Assembly: GCA_013214425.1 (NCBI GenBank)
Contig: JABSPN010000153.1
Location: 1-7,243, forward strand
Length of the DNA stretch: 7,243 nt
DNA from: Flavobacteriaceae bacterium
GTDB taxonomy: Bacteria > Bacteroidota > Bacteroidia > Flavobacteriales > Flavobacteriaceae
Reading direction: 5' to 3'
Part shown: positions 1 through 6,818 of the stretch, in pieces
Layout of the letters: every line of letters begins with the position of its first letter
Numbering within the stretch: the stretch's first letter is position 1
The notes under the pieces: model-generated
Told to the model about the DNA's origin: nothing
Seen by the model: only the letters and a program-made list of their open reading frames with translations
Database searches by the model: none
Program-made: the position numbers and the translations under genes

Positions 1-1335
1 TCCTATATTGTCGCCTATAGCTATGTTGGTTTATTAGGCAATGGCGGAACTTTAATAAGGCTCTTTAATACAATTGGGCTTCCGATTCAAAAAATTGAAA
101 TGATGAACATTTTGGGACTTATATGGGTCTTAAGCTGTTCTCTTTACCCATACGTATATGTCGCCGCAAGAGTCACTTTCAAAAGCTTTCCAAAAAGTAT
201 CAGAGAAACAACAGATTTGCTAGGCGGATCAAACAAAAAGTACTTTTTTAAAGTTGCATTACCTCTGGCATCTCCTGCTATAATTGGAGGGCTATTTCTT
301 GTTTTTATGGAAGTTTTAAACGATTATGGTGCTGCAAAATATTACGGGATCAATACGTTTACTACAGGTATTTTTCGGACTTGGACAGCACTAGAAGACT
401 TGCAATCTTCCATTTACTTAGCGGCATTACTAGTTATCTTGGTTTTCTTAATCCTTAGTTTAAATAATTGGCTAAGAAGAAAAAAATCTTATCAAATTAA
501 ACTGAATCAGGAACATGATGACCAATTTAAGCGCAGTACTCTAAAAGGTAAAAAGGGAATCGTATATGGCAGCATTCTTGGAGTACCGCTTCTTTTTGGC
601 TTCTTACTTCCAATATCACAGTTAATCTATTGGTGTTACTTAACATTTCATAATATGTTTAATATTGAGTTGCTCACGATTACATTACAAAGTTTTGGAG
701 TAGCTTTTATTGCAGCATTTTTTATCATCGTTGTGGCAATCGCTTTAATCAATTTTTCAAAATGGAACCTACTTAAGTCCTTAAACATATTTAAAAACAT
801 AGCTATCATTGGTTATGTGATTCCTGGTGCTATTATTGGGATTGGTATCATTAGGAGTAGTCAATCTGTAATTAATTTTTTTGCTGATAACTTCGATTTA
901 AAAATTGGATTTTTATTCTATGCTAGTAGTGTTATCTTAATATATGCCTATATATTTAGGTTTGTAGCAGTTGCCTATAATCCAATTGCTGCAAATACCT
1001 TAAAGTTAGGAAAAAGTATTTCTGAATCTTCTTACTTATCAGGAATCGGCAAGATAAAATCATTATTTAAAATTGAATTTCCATTACTTCGAAATACAAT
1101 CCTAAGTGCTTTCATTTTGGTATTTATTGACATTCTGAAAGAGCTCCCCCTTACATTAATACTAAAACCTTATAACCTACAAACATTAGCCGCAAAAGCC
1201 TATGAATATGCTGATGATGAGCGAGTTGCTGAAGCTTCTTTACCTGCATTAATATTAGTACTGGTAATTATTTTTTTAATGCTAATTTTGAATTATTGGG
1301 ATAAGAAAAAAATAAAAAGAATTGATCATGGTTAA
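1..1335 (+). CDS. Iron-type ABC transporter permease, two-module (FbpB/ThiP-like), 5'-truncated
   Basis: The frame is open from base 1, so the gene begins outside the window; 444 residues are visible. It is very hydrophobic, with about ten membrane segments in two halves split by a charged stretch near visible residues 160-185. Each half carries an EAA-type cytoplasmic loop that docks the ATPase. The first is clear (about 67-89, IRETTDLLGG then KVALP). The second is degenerate (about 339-362, SISESSYLSGIG then IEFPL). Fused double permeases of this sort are typical of ferric-iron (FbpB/AfuB) and thiamine (ThiP) importers and usually run to 500-560 residues, so roughly 100 N-terminal residues are missing. 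It would move substrate across the inner membrane using a periplasmic binding protein, which is not seen here and may be encoded upstream. The stop overlaps the ATPase gene, indicating one operon. Iron is the most likely substrate from the overall look, but it is not proven. Confidence 0.88.
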   Translation, partial: SYIVAYSYVGLLGNGGTLIRLFNTIGLPIQKIEMMNILGLIWVLSCSLYPYVYVAARVTFKSFPKSIRETTDLLGGSNKKYFFKVALPLASPAIIGGLFLVFMEVLNDYGAAKYYGINTFTTGIFRTWTALEDLQSSIYLAALLVILVFLILSLNNWLRRKKSYQIKLNQEHDDQFKRSTLKGKKGIVYGSILGVPLLFGFLLPISQLIYWCYLTFHNMFNIELLTITLQSFGVAFIAAFFIIVVAIALINFSKWNLLKSLNIFKNIAIIGYVIPGAIIGIGIIRSSQSVINFFADNFDLKIGFLFYASSVILIYAYIFRFVAVAYNPIAANTLKLGKSISESSYLSGIGKIKSLFKIEFPLLRNTILSAFILVFIDILKELPLTLILKPYNLQTLAAKAYEYADDERVAEASLPALILVLVIIFLMLILNYWDKKKIKRIDHG

Positions 1336-2077
1336 AATTCTAGAGATTAAAAACTTATCTAAATCTTATGATGGAAAGAAATTTGCATTATCAAATTGCA
1401 ATTTTTTTCTAGAAACAGGAACTATATGTGCTGTTGTGGGAGAGAGCGGTAGCGGTAAGTCAACATTACTTAGGTTAATTGCTGGTTTGGAAAGACCAAA
1501 TTCAGGAACAATTACAATCAAAGAACAACTCATGAGTAGTGATGATAAAATTATCGCACCTCAAAAAAGAAATGTAGGCTTAGTTTTTCAAGATTTTGCC
1601 TTATTCCCTCATTTAACTGTTGCAGAAAATATTGCCTTTGGTTTAAAACAGGATAAACATGAAACCATTAAGAGAATGCTTCAACTCATCCAAAAGGAAG
1701 ACTATGGCAATGTCTATCCTTCTGCTCTAAGTGGTGGACAAGAACAGCGCGTAGCTATTGCCAGAGCTTTAGCTTTAAATCCTGAATTATTACTATTAGA
1801 TGAACCCTTTAGTAATTTAGATTCTGGATTAAAATCAGAATTAAGAAAAGAAATAAAATACCTCATCAAAAAACTAAAAACCTCTATGATATTTATTACT
1901 CATGACTTTTTTGATGCCATAGATATTGCAGATGAAATTATCTTTCTTAAAGATGGAAATATACTTCAGCATAGCCCAATAGAAAACTTTACGAAAAGTT
2001 TAGAAAACGAAGAAGTAAAACATGTTATCGCCGACTTAAGGTCTAATGCCAGTCGTATTCTTGATTTTATCCAATAA
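1328..2077 (+). CDS. ABC transporter ATP-binding protein (FbpC/PotA-type, short form)
   Basis: This 249-residue ATPase powers the importer whose permease lies directly upstream. Every nucleotide-binding motif is intact: Walker A GESGSGKST (38-46), Q-loop Q88 in VFQDFALFPHLTV, signature LSGGQ (134-138), Walker B LLLLDEP (154-160), D-loop SNLD (162-165) and switch H192. The FPHLTVAENIAFGL stretch is typical of the FbpC/PotA/CysA group. FbpC and PotA normally have about 350 residues with a C-terminal TOBE-type regulatory domain. This protein ends soon after the ATPase core, so that regulatory domain is absent. I chose the ATG at 1328, which gives an 8-nt overlap with the permease stop. A TTG at 1322 in the same frame would add two residues and is less likely. 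The overlap suggests translational coupling. The stop runs directly into a hairpin terminator. Confidence 0.92.
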   Translation: MVKILEIKNLSKSYDGKKFALSNCNFFLETGTICAVVGESGSGKSTLLRLIAGLERPNSGTITIKEQLMSSDDKIIAPQKRNVGLVFQDFALFPHLTVAENIAFGLKQDKHETIKRMLQLIQKEDYGNVYPSALSGGQEQRVAIARALALNPELLLLDEPFSNLDSGLKSELRKEIKYLIKKLKTSMIFITHDFFDAIDIADEIIFLKDGNILQHSPIENFTKSLENEEVKHVIADLRSNASRILDFIQ

Positions 2078-2078
2078 A

Positions 2079-2104
2079 AAAGTGAAGCCCTTCGGCTTCA
2101 CTTT
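2079..2104. terminator. Bidirectional rho-independent terminator between convergent genes
   Basis: A perfect 11-bp stem (2079-2089 pairing with 2094-2104, core GAAGCC/GGCTTC) closes a four-base CTTC loop. It begins two bases after the ATPase stop codon and lies 22 bp from the stop of the convergent lipoprotein gene. On the - strand the stem is followed by a good T run (TTTTTT then ATTGG). On the + strand the T run is short (CTTTAAGATT). It can serve both genes, and the tail is better for the - strand transcript. Confidence 0.88.
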
Positions 2105-2126
2105 AAGATTATTTTGCGATGTAGAT

Positions 2127-2945
2127 TTAATTCGATCCTATATCTCCTTCAGCAACTGTAGTTGCATCAGAAGGACTTGTTTGAACCGTAAGGTGTCCGT
2201 CATAATTGATTAAATCATTATACAAAACAGCAGTTCCGTTATCCAATGATGTTAATGAGGTTCTTCCTTCTCCGTAAGTTCCGTTAACTGGAGTCAAAGT
2301 TGCTGCAATTCCGCCAGGAGCTGCAATACTTCCATTCATTAAATAAACTGGATGATCAACTCCATCTGTCGTTCCATCTAATTCTACAGCTACTAATGCT
2401 TCTCCATTATTACGTTCAGCAAAAATCACGACACCATTCACTCCAGATGTATTTGCTTCCTCTAAAGCTCTGGTTGTCGAGTTTCCTGTAAAACCATTTT
2501 GCCCTATTTCTCCAAAAGCGACAAATGTATTATCGGTTGTACTCATCTCAACTTTAATACTTCCATCAAATTCTAACATTTCAAGATATGTAATTGAAGT
2601 TCCGTTATCTAATGCTCCAAAACCTGTAGAACTAAATCCATTCGCATTAATTGCATTCAAGGTAACTGCCTTTGCGCCATTCTCATTTGCAGTATCAAAA
2701 TAAATAGCTGCTGGATGATTGTTTCCAGTTCCTTCTGTTAAGTCAATAGTCACAACCACATCAGTACTATCATTATTAAACAACGTAATTGTTCCCATTA
2801 CTTCAGAATTATTCACATCATATAATGAATATTCCACTGGTAAAGTAACTACTAATGAGCTACCGTCATCATCATTATTACAACTAGTAAATGCGATGGC
2901 TAAAATGGTTAAACAAAGAATGCTGAATTTCTTCAAAAACTTCAT
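2127..2945 (-). CDS. Secreted lipoprotein with two diverged CHRD-like repeats
   Basis: This 272-residue protein has a lysine-rich start, a hydrophobic stretch (about 7-20) and a lipobox ending at C22 (FTSC), so it should be a signal-peptidase-II lipoprotein. The NNDDDG after the cysteine resembles the acidic tracts linked to surface export in Bacteroidota. The mature part is two copies of one module, about residues 37-150 and 157-272. They align at HPAAIYF/HPVYLMN, LDNGTSITY/LDNGTAVLY, FDGSIKV/YDGHLTV and GEIGQN/GDIGSN. This layout fits the CHRD (chordin) domain found in many Bacteroidota lipoproteins. In those the first motif usually reads like HPAHIHF; here only the first histidine survives in each copy. 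The CHRD assignment is from memory of the family. The role is unknown. It is monocistronic, with a -7 element just upstream and a terminator just downstream. Confidence 0.85.
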   Translation of the reverse strand: MKFLKKFSILCLTILAIAFTSCNNDDDGSSLVVTLPVEYSLYDVNNSEVMGTITLFNNDSTDVVVTIDLTEGTGNNHPAAIYFDTANENGAKAVTLNAINANGFSSTGFGALDNGTSITYLEMLEFDGSIKVEMSTTDNTFVAFGEIGQNGFTGNSTTRALEEANTSGVNGVVIFAERNNGEALVAVELDGTTDGVDHPVYLMNGSIAAPGGIAATLTPVNGTYGEGRTSLTSLDNGTAVLYNDLINYDGHLTVQTSPSDATTVAEGDIGSN

Positions 2946-2971
2946 AAACTTCTTTTTTCATTTGTAAAGGG

Positions 2972-2979
2972 CAAAAATA
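2972..2979 (-). promoter_or_regulatory. Bacteroidota -7 promoter element for the CHRD-like lipoprotein
   Basis: Read on the - strand this is TATTTTTG, an exact match to TAnnTTTG. Transcription would start about 7 bases downstream, leaving a 5' UTR of about 20 nt before the ATG at 2945. I see no convincing TTTG-type -33 element upstream of it. Confidence 0.5.
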
Positions 2980-2992
2980 TCTTTTTCTATAC

Positions 2993-3000
2993 TATTTTTA
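2993..3000 (+). promoter_or_regulatory. Candidate -7 element for the sirtuin gene
   Basis: TATTTTTA matches TAnnTTTG at seven of eight positions and would give a leader of about 20 nt before the ATG at 3028. An alternative is TATCTTTT at 2978-2985, which also has one mismatch and overlaps the opposing lipoprotein -7 box by two bases. Neither has a clear -33 element, so the exact site is uncertain. Confidence 0.3.
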
Positions 3001-3027
3001 GTTAAAATTTTTAAAATTTCTACATCT

Positions 3028-3708
3028 ATGAAACATATCGTCGTATTAACTGGAGCTGGAGTAAGTGCAGAAAGTGGTATTTCAACCTTTAGAGACTCTA
3101 ATGGATTGTGGGAAAATCATGATATAATGGACGTTGCTACTCCTGAAGGCTTTGAAAGAAACCCAGAATTGGTTTTAAGATTTTATAATCAAAGAAGAAA
3201 ACAACTTTTTGAAGTTGAACCCAATAAAGCACATTTATTATTAGCCAAATTAGAAAAAGAGTATAAAGTCACTATTGTGACTCAAAATGTAGACGATTTA
3301 CATGAACGTTCAGGTAGTACTAATGTCATTCATCTTCATGGGGAATTAAGAAAAGTGAGAAGCACCTATGAATCAAATTTGATTTACGACTGGACAGAAG
3401 ATATCAATCTGGGAGATCTGTGTGAGAAAGGACATCAATTGCGACCGCATATTGTCTGGTTTGGAGAAGCTGTTCCTGAATTAGAGAGAGCATCTAGTTT
3501 TGTTTATGATGCCGATATTGTCATCATCATAGGAACCTCTATGCAGGTATATCCAGCCGCTAGTTTAATTGATTATGCTCATCCGAAAGCTAAGATCTTC
3601 TTTATTGATCCTCGACCAGCTATTAGTGAACAACGAATGGATAATCTCATTGTAATTACAGATTTAGCCAGTAAGGGAATGGAGCTATTGGTTAAAGAGT
3701 ATTTGTAA
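3028..3708 (+). CDS. cobB: NAD-dependent protein deacylase, class III sirtuin (Sir2/CobB family)
   Basis: Sirtuins remove acyl groups from lysine using NAD+, giving nicotinamide and O-acyl-ADP-ribose. This cytoplasmic 226-residue protein is normal in length for the short bacterial forms. The motifs are GAGVSAESGI (9-18) and FRDSNGLW (21-28) for NAD binding, TQNVDDLHERSG (85-96), the catalytic histidine H104 in HLHGEL, RPHIVWFGE (139-147), and GTSMQVYPAASL (169-180). Y53 and R56 form the YxxR pair that marks class III (SIRT5-like) enzymes, so desuccinylase or demalonylase activity is likely besides deacetylation. The region that normally holds four zinc-binding cysteines (about 110-138) has a single one, C132, the only cysteine in the protein. 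It is transcribed alone, divergent from the lipoprotein. Its last 17 bases overlap the end of the convergent ceramidase-like gene. Confidence 0.93.
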   Translation: MKHIVVLTGAGVSAESGISTFRDSNGLWENHDIMDVATPEGFERNPELVLRFYNQRRKQLFEVEPNKAHLLLAKLEKEYKVTIVTQNVDDLHERSGSTNVIHLHGELRKVRSTYESNLIYDWTEDINLGDLCEKGHQLRPHIVWFGEAVPELERASSFVYDADIVIIIGTSMQVYPAASLIDYAHPKAKIFFIDPRPAISEQRMDNLIVITDLASKGMELLVKEYL

Positions 3709-4471
3709 AACCGGCTTTCGTTTTCCTGATCCAAACAATCAGAAAATAGGTGGCAATTGTGGCCATAAAATGCTTGATTGAATGTCCGCTTAGCAACTCA
3801 TTTAGTAAATCAAAGATGTGCTTGTCATAAGTTTCACATACTTTGGCTATTCCGTAGAAAATGAATACAAGAAACAAGTACTTCAACTGCTGATTTGTTT
3901 TCTTAAACAACAAAAGAATCAGAGGAATTAATACCATGGGTAAAAACTGAACTAAAGCATAAGGTCTAAGATCTCCACAAGACTCACAACGATGTTCACC
4001 AATGATCCAGTACAAAACTGACAAAACACCAATAAGCGTTAATAATAACAACTGTGTCGCGTGATATTTATTCGTGATAAAAAGTGCTATAATGAATGAA
4101 AAAAATGGCATAAAAACCAAAGTCATCGGAATACGATCCCATACCAAACTATCATGTGCAGGCTGATAATGAAAATAGGCAGATCCTAAACTCGTTAAAG
4201 CGATTCCCACACAAATCAATTGAACATTGATCTTATTCCATTTAGTAAGTTCTAATTTGTTTAGTTGTAGTAAGCCCCAGATTCCAACAAAAAGAAATCC
4301 GATATTACTGAACAGATCCCAAAAATTAGCTATTCCAAAAATTTTACGGTCATCGGCAAACTCATAATATGATGGATCTTGAGGAATTGCTTCGGGTTTG
4401 ATTAAATACAAAATAGCAATACCTAGTATTGCTGTTAGGATAATGACATATATTTTGGCTCTCTTTCCCAT
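3692..4471 (-). CDS. Alkaline-ceramidase-like integral membrane hydrolase (CREST superfamily)
   Basis: This is a 259-residue protein with about seven membrane helices (roughly 7-24, 53-68, 82-99, 116-133, 140-157, 172-188, 197-213, with a further hydrophobic stretch at 235-248). Three conserved polar blocks identify it as ceramidase-family (Pfam Ceramidase, PF05875): ADDRKIFGIANFWDLFSN (39-56), GSAYFHYQP with LVWDRIP (96-115), and SGHSIKHF (228-235). S97, H101, D112, H230 and H234 have the spacing of human ACER3 S77, H81, D92, H217 and H221, which form the zinc site. An intact metal-dependent amidase site is therefore likely. The substrate is unknown: ceramide if the host makes sphingolipids, otherwise another N-acyl lipid. 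The start codon directly abuts the stop of the haem-binding gene (TAG then ATG), so the two form an operon with probable translational coupling. The 3' end overlaps the sirtuin gene by 17 bases. Confidence 0.8.
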   Translation of the reverse strand: MGKRAKIYVIILTAILGIAILYLIKPEAIPQDPSYYEFADDRKIFGIANFWDLFSNIGFLFVGIWGLLQLNKLELTKWNKINVQLICVGIALTSLGSAYFHYQPAHDSLVWDRIPMTLVFMPFFSFIIALFITNKYHATQLLLLTLIGVLSVLYWIIGEHRCESCGDLRPYALVQFLPMVLIPLILLLFKKTNQQLKYLFLVFIFYGIAKVCETYDKHIFDLLNELLSGHSIKHFMATIATYFLIVWIRKTKAGFTNTL

Positions 4472-4954
4472 CTATTGTGGCATATCTTTTAGAATTTTTA
4501 AGCGTAATAAAGAAAACCAGTGAGTCAATGTTTTCACTTGTTCTTCACTAAGCTTGGCATCTGCATGAGTCCATATATAGGAATTTAAAGGCATTTCTCC
4601 ATCTTCAAGCATTTCAATAGACTCATCAATTTTATGATCTTTATTAGCTGGAGAGTAATTTCCCCATTCAGAAAAGTTTAGCTCACCCTTTCCATGTCGA
4701 ACATGATCTGCCATCCAATAATTCACTGGAGTGATCGTATTGTACCATGGGTATCTTGTTGAATTCGAGTGGCAATCATAACAAGCGACAATCAATAAAT
4801 CCTCAATATTTTTAGAAGGGTTTTCCATTACTATAAAATCGTTTTTATTGTCAACTCGAGCTATTTCAGAAATATTTTTTTCGGGTCCAAAAAATTGCAT
4901 TACTACAAAAACACCCAATAACAGAATGGCTATTCTTTTTAAAATTATCTTCAT
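4472..4954 (-). CDS. Membrane-anchored haem-binding protein with one CxxCH motif (Haem_bd family)
   Basis: This 160-residue protein has a single N-terminal hydrophobic helix (about 7-23, after MKIILKR), which acts as an uncleaved anchor or signal and puts the rest in the periplasm. CYDCH at 58-62 is a c-type haem attachment motif. It is followed by SNSTRYPWYN and WMADHVRHGKGELNFSEW, the pattern of the Bacteroidota haem-binding domain proteins (Pfam Haem_bd, PF14376). M121 in GEMP is a good candidate for the distal haem ligand. The protein could carry electrons or sense redox state or gas; the partner is not evident. It is the first gene of a two-gene operon with the ceramidase-like protein, with no bases between them. 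The start is the first ATG that keeps the full anchor. Confidence 0.87.
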   Translation of the reverse strand: MKIILKRIAILLLGVFVVMQFFGPEKNISEIARVDNKNDFIVMENPSKNIEDLLIVACYDCHSNSTRYPWYNTITPVNYWMADHVRHGKGELNFSEWGNYSPANKDHKIDESIEMLEDGEMPLNSYIWTHADAKLSEEQVKTLTHWFSLLRLKILKDMPQ

Positions 4955-5004
4955 AATATCGTTATGTTTTGATCGTATTGTCCAATTTGAGTGTATCGAA
5001 CTTC

Positions 5005-5012
5005 CGAAAATA
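5005..5012 (-). promoter_or_regulatory. Possible -7 element for the haem protein/ceramidase-like operon
   Basis: Read on the - strand this is TATTTTCG, one mismatch from TAnnTTTG. It would give a leader of about 40 nt before the ATG at 4954. No better match lies between 4955 and 5040, and no clear -33 element is seen, so this is a weak call. Confidence 0.25.
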
Positions 5013-5040
5013 ATAATTTTTATATTAAAAGAGTTTTTTT

Positions 5041-5368
5041 AATGAAATCGATAGTATAAACGGACTACTTGATAATCGAGATAAGCTAGTACTTATGGTT
5101 TTGGACACTCCTGAACTTTTTTCAGGATTATTTGATCTCATTAGAGATAAAGACTATGGTGACCGGAACTTTTGATTGGTTGATCGATCCCAAATATAAT
5201 GTGGATCCAAAGATTCACAGAATCCAAACTTTATTGAATTTCAGGAAATATAAAGATTGAATTCCTGAAGAATTGCAGCTCATATTAGAGTAAAACTTTT
5301 CAACGGGATCTCCTTAGTATAAAAGTCGAGCAAGAAAAATTTTAAATGAGTCAGAAAAGGAATCATAA
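5041..5368 (+). pseudogene. Decayed relic of a purB-linked HEAT-like hypothetical protein
   Basis: The 463 bp between the haem protein gene and purB is not empty. In the frame beginning at 5041 it reads ...NGLLDNRDKLVLMVLDTPELF then SGLFDLIRDKD, ending at TGA 5173-5175. In the next frame (5042) it resumes as GTFDWLID at 5165-5188 and continues to YKSRARKILNESEKES and TAA at 5366-5368, broken by TGA 5258, TAA 5291 and TAG 5315. From memory these pieces match the two ends of a hypothetical protein of about 190-200 residues that often sits beside purB in Flavobacteriia. In that family the tail reads like FDWLI..K.., then IHPELQLILEQNF..GSPAYKARARKIL. Two of the stops fall where W and Q would be expected. 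The central third is missing where the frame changes. I see one frameshift, an inferred internal deletion and three nonsense codons; no intact start is evident. The strand is the same as purB. Confidence 0.7.
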
Positions 5369-5384
5369 ACTCCTCCATAATCCT

Positions 5385-5392
5385 TATCTTTG
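5385..5392 (+). promoter_or_regulatory. Bacteroidota -7 promoter element for purB
   Basis: TATCTTTG is an exact TAnnTTTG match followed by CA, as is common at flavobacterial housekeeping promoters. Transcription would start near 5399, leaving an A/T-rich leader of about 19 nt before the ATG at 5418, with no Shine-Dalgarno sequence. A TTTG-type -33 element is not obvious. The site lies 16 bp after the end of the pseudogene relic, so purB has its own promoter. Confidence 0.65.
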
Positions 5393-5417
5393 CACCTTTA
5401 ATTTTTAAAACACAACA

Positions 5418-6761
5418 ATGTCATTATCTGCATTAAACGCTATTTCTCCTGTCGATGGACGTTATAGAAGTAAGACGCAAAACCTGGCTCCATATTTTTC
5501 TGAAGAAGCTTTAATCAAGTATCGTGTTCAGGTAGAAATTGAATATTTTATCGCACTATGTAATATTCCGTTACCTCAGCTAGAAAACTTTGATGCTTCT
5601 CTTTATGATGATTTAAGAGCGATTTACCAGGATTTTTCGACTAACGATGCCAGAGCAATCAAAGACATTGAAAAAACCACCAATCACGATGTAAAAGCTG
5701 TTGAATATTTTATCAAAGAAAAATTTGACAAGCTTCGTATTTCTGAATACAAGGAATTTATTCACTTCGGATTAACATCACAAGACATTAATAATACCGC
5801 TGTTCCATTAAGTATCAAAGAAGCACTAAATGATGTGTATACTGTTCATTTAGTTGAAGTTCTTGATAAACTTAAAGAACTGGCTGAAGAATGGGCAGAC
5901 ATTCCTATGTTAGCCAGAACACATGGGCAACCAGCTTCTCCTACTCGCTTAGGAAAAGAAATGCAGGTGTTCATCACAAGAATAGAACAACAAATTATTC
6001 ATATCAATCATATTCCAAATGCTGCTAAATTTGGTGGCGCTACTGGAAACTACAATGCACATAAAATCGCCTATCCAGCTATAGATTGGAAAGCCTTTGG
6101 AACTCAGTTTGTCGAAAGTACTTTAGGACTACACCACTCCTTCCCTACTACACAAATTGAGCACTATGATCATATGGCAGCCTTGTTTGATGGATTAAAA
6201 AGAATTAATACGATTTTAATTGATCTCAATCGTGATATATGGACTTATGTCGCCATGGATTACTTCAAGCAAAAAATTAAAGAAGGTGAAGTAGGTTCTT
6301 CTGCTATGCCACATAAAGTAAATCCGATTGATTTTGAAAATTCTGAAGGAAACCTAGGTATCGCTAACGCTATATTTGAACATTTGTCAGGTAAGCTACC
6401 TATTTCCAGACTACAACGTGACTTAACCGACAGTACTGTTTTACGCAATGTTGGTGTACCTTTTGGTCATACTATTATTGGATTACAATCTACACTTAAA
6501 GGATTAAATAAGTTATTACTGAATGAAGAACAGTTTGCTAACGACCTAGAAAATAACTGGGCTGTTGTTGCTGAAGCTATTCAGAATATCCTAAGGCGTG
6601 AAGGATATCCAAAACCATATGAAGCATTAAAAGGTTTAACACGTACAAACGAAAAGATCACAAAACATTCTATCGCCAATTTTATTGACACTCTTGAAAT
6701 TTCTGAAGAAATCAAGCAAGAGTTAAAGCAAATTACGCCAAGTAATTACACTGGAATATAA
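5418..6761 (+). CDS. purB: Adenylosuccinate lyase
   Basis: PurB releases fumarate from SAICAR and from adenylosuccinate, two steps of purine (AMP) synthesis in the cytoplasm; the enzyme is a homotetramer. This copy is full length: 447 residues against 456 in E. coli. It opens with LNAISPVDGRY. TTNHDVKAVEYF (87-98) holds H90, and HFGLTSQDINNTA (116-128) is a substrate-binding block. ARTHGQPASPT (166-176) holds catalytic H169, and GGATGNYNAH follows at 206-215. The fumarate-lyase signature GSSAMPHKVNP spans 293-303, with the active-site serine in the flexible loop. LQRDLTDSTVLRN (332-344) and the C-terminal YTG are also typical of PurB. The ATG at 5418 matches the usual N-terminus and lies downstream of a perfect -7 box. 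It is preceded by a decayed gene and followed by non-coding DNA, so it is probably monocistronic. Confidence 0.98.
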   Translation: MSLSALNAISPVDGRYRSKTQNLAPYFSEEALIKYRVQVEIEYFIALCNIPLPQLENFDASLYDDLRAIYQDFSTNDARAIKDIEKTTNHDVKAVEYFIKEKFDKLRISEYKEFIHFGLTSQDINNTAVPLSIKEALNDVYTVHLVEVLDKLKELAEEWADIPMLARTHGQPASPTRLGKEMQVFITRIEQQIIHINHIPNAAKFGGATGNYNAHKIAYPAIDWKAFGTQFVESTLGLHHSFPTTQIEHYDHMAALFDGLKRINTILIDLNRDIWTYVAMDYFKQKIKEGEVGSSAMPHKVNPIDFENSEGNLGIANAIFEHLSGKLPISRLQRDLTDSTVLRNVGVPFGHTIIGLQSTLKGLNKLLLNEEQFANDLENNWAVVAEAIQNILRREGYPKPYEALKGLTRTNEKITKHSIANFIDTLEISEEIKQELKQITPSNYTGI

Positions 6762-6818
6762 GTTAGGAATCGAGTGTCAGGTACTGTGTATCGGGTCTGA
6801 ACGTTTTAGCTGAACCAA

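Noticed and set aside
1322..1327. TTG at 1322 as the ATPase start
   Set aside because: It adds only two residues, and the ATG at 1328 gives the usual MVKILEIKNLSKSY opening with an 8-nt overlap.
2719..2967. Open + strand frame of 82 codons across the lipoprotein start
   Set aside because: It is the antisense shadow of the lipoprotein gene: low complexity, no recognisable motif and no promoter of its own.
4848..5042. Open + strand frame of 64 codons opposite the start of the haem protein gene
   Set aside because: It overlaps the signal/anchor codons of a well-supported gene in antisense, and nothing in its product looks like a real protein.
5109..5127. Hairpin TCCTGAA / TTCAGGA with a CTTTT loop, looking like a terminator
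   Set aside because: It falls inside the readable TPELFSG codons of the pseudogene and has no T run after the stem, so coding sequence explains it.
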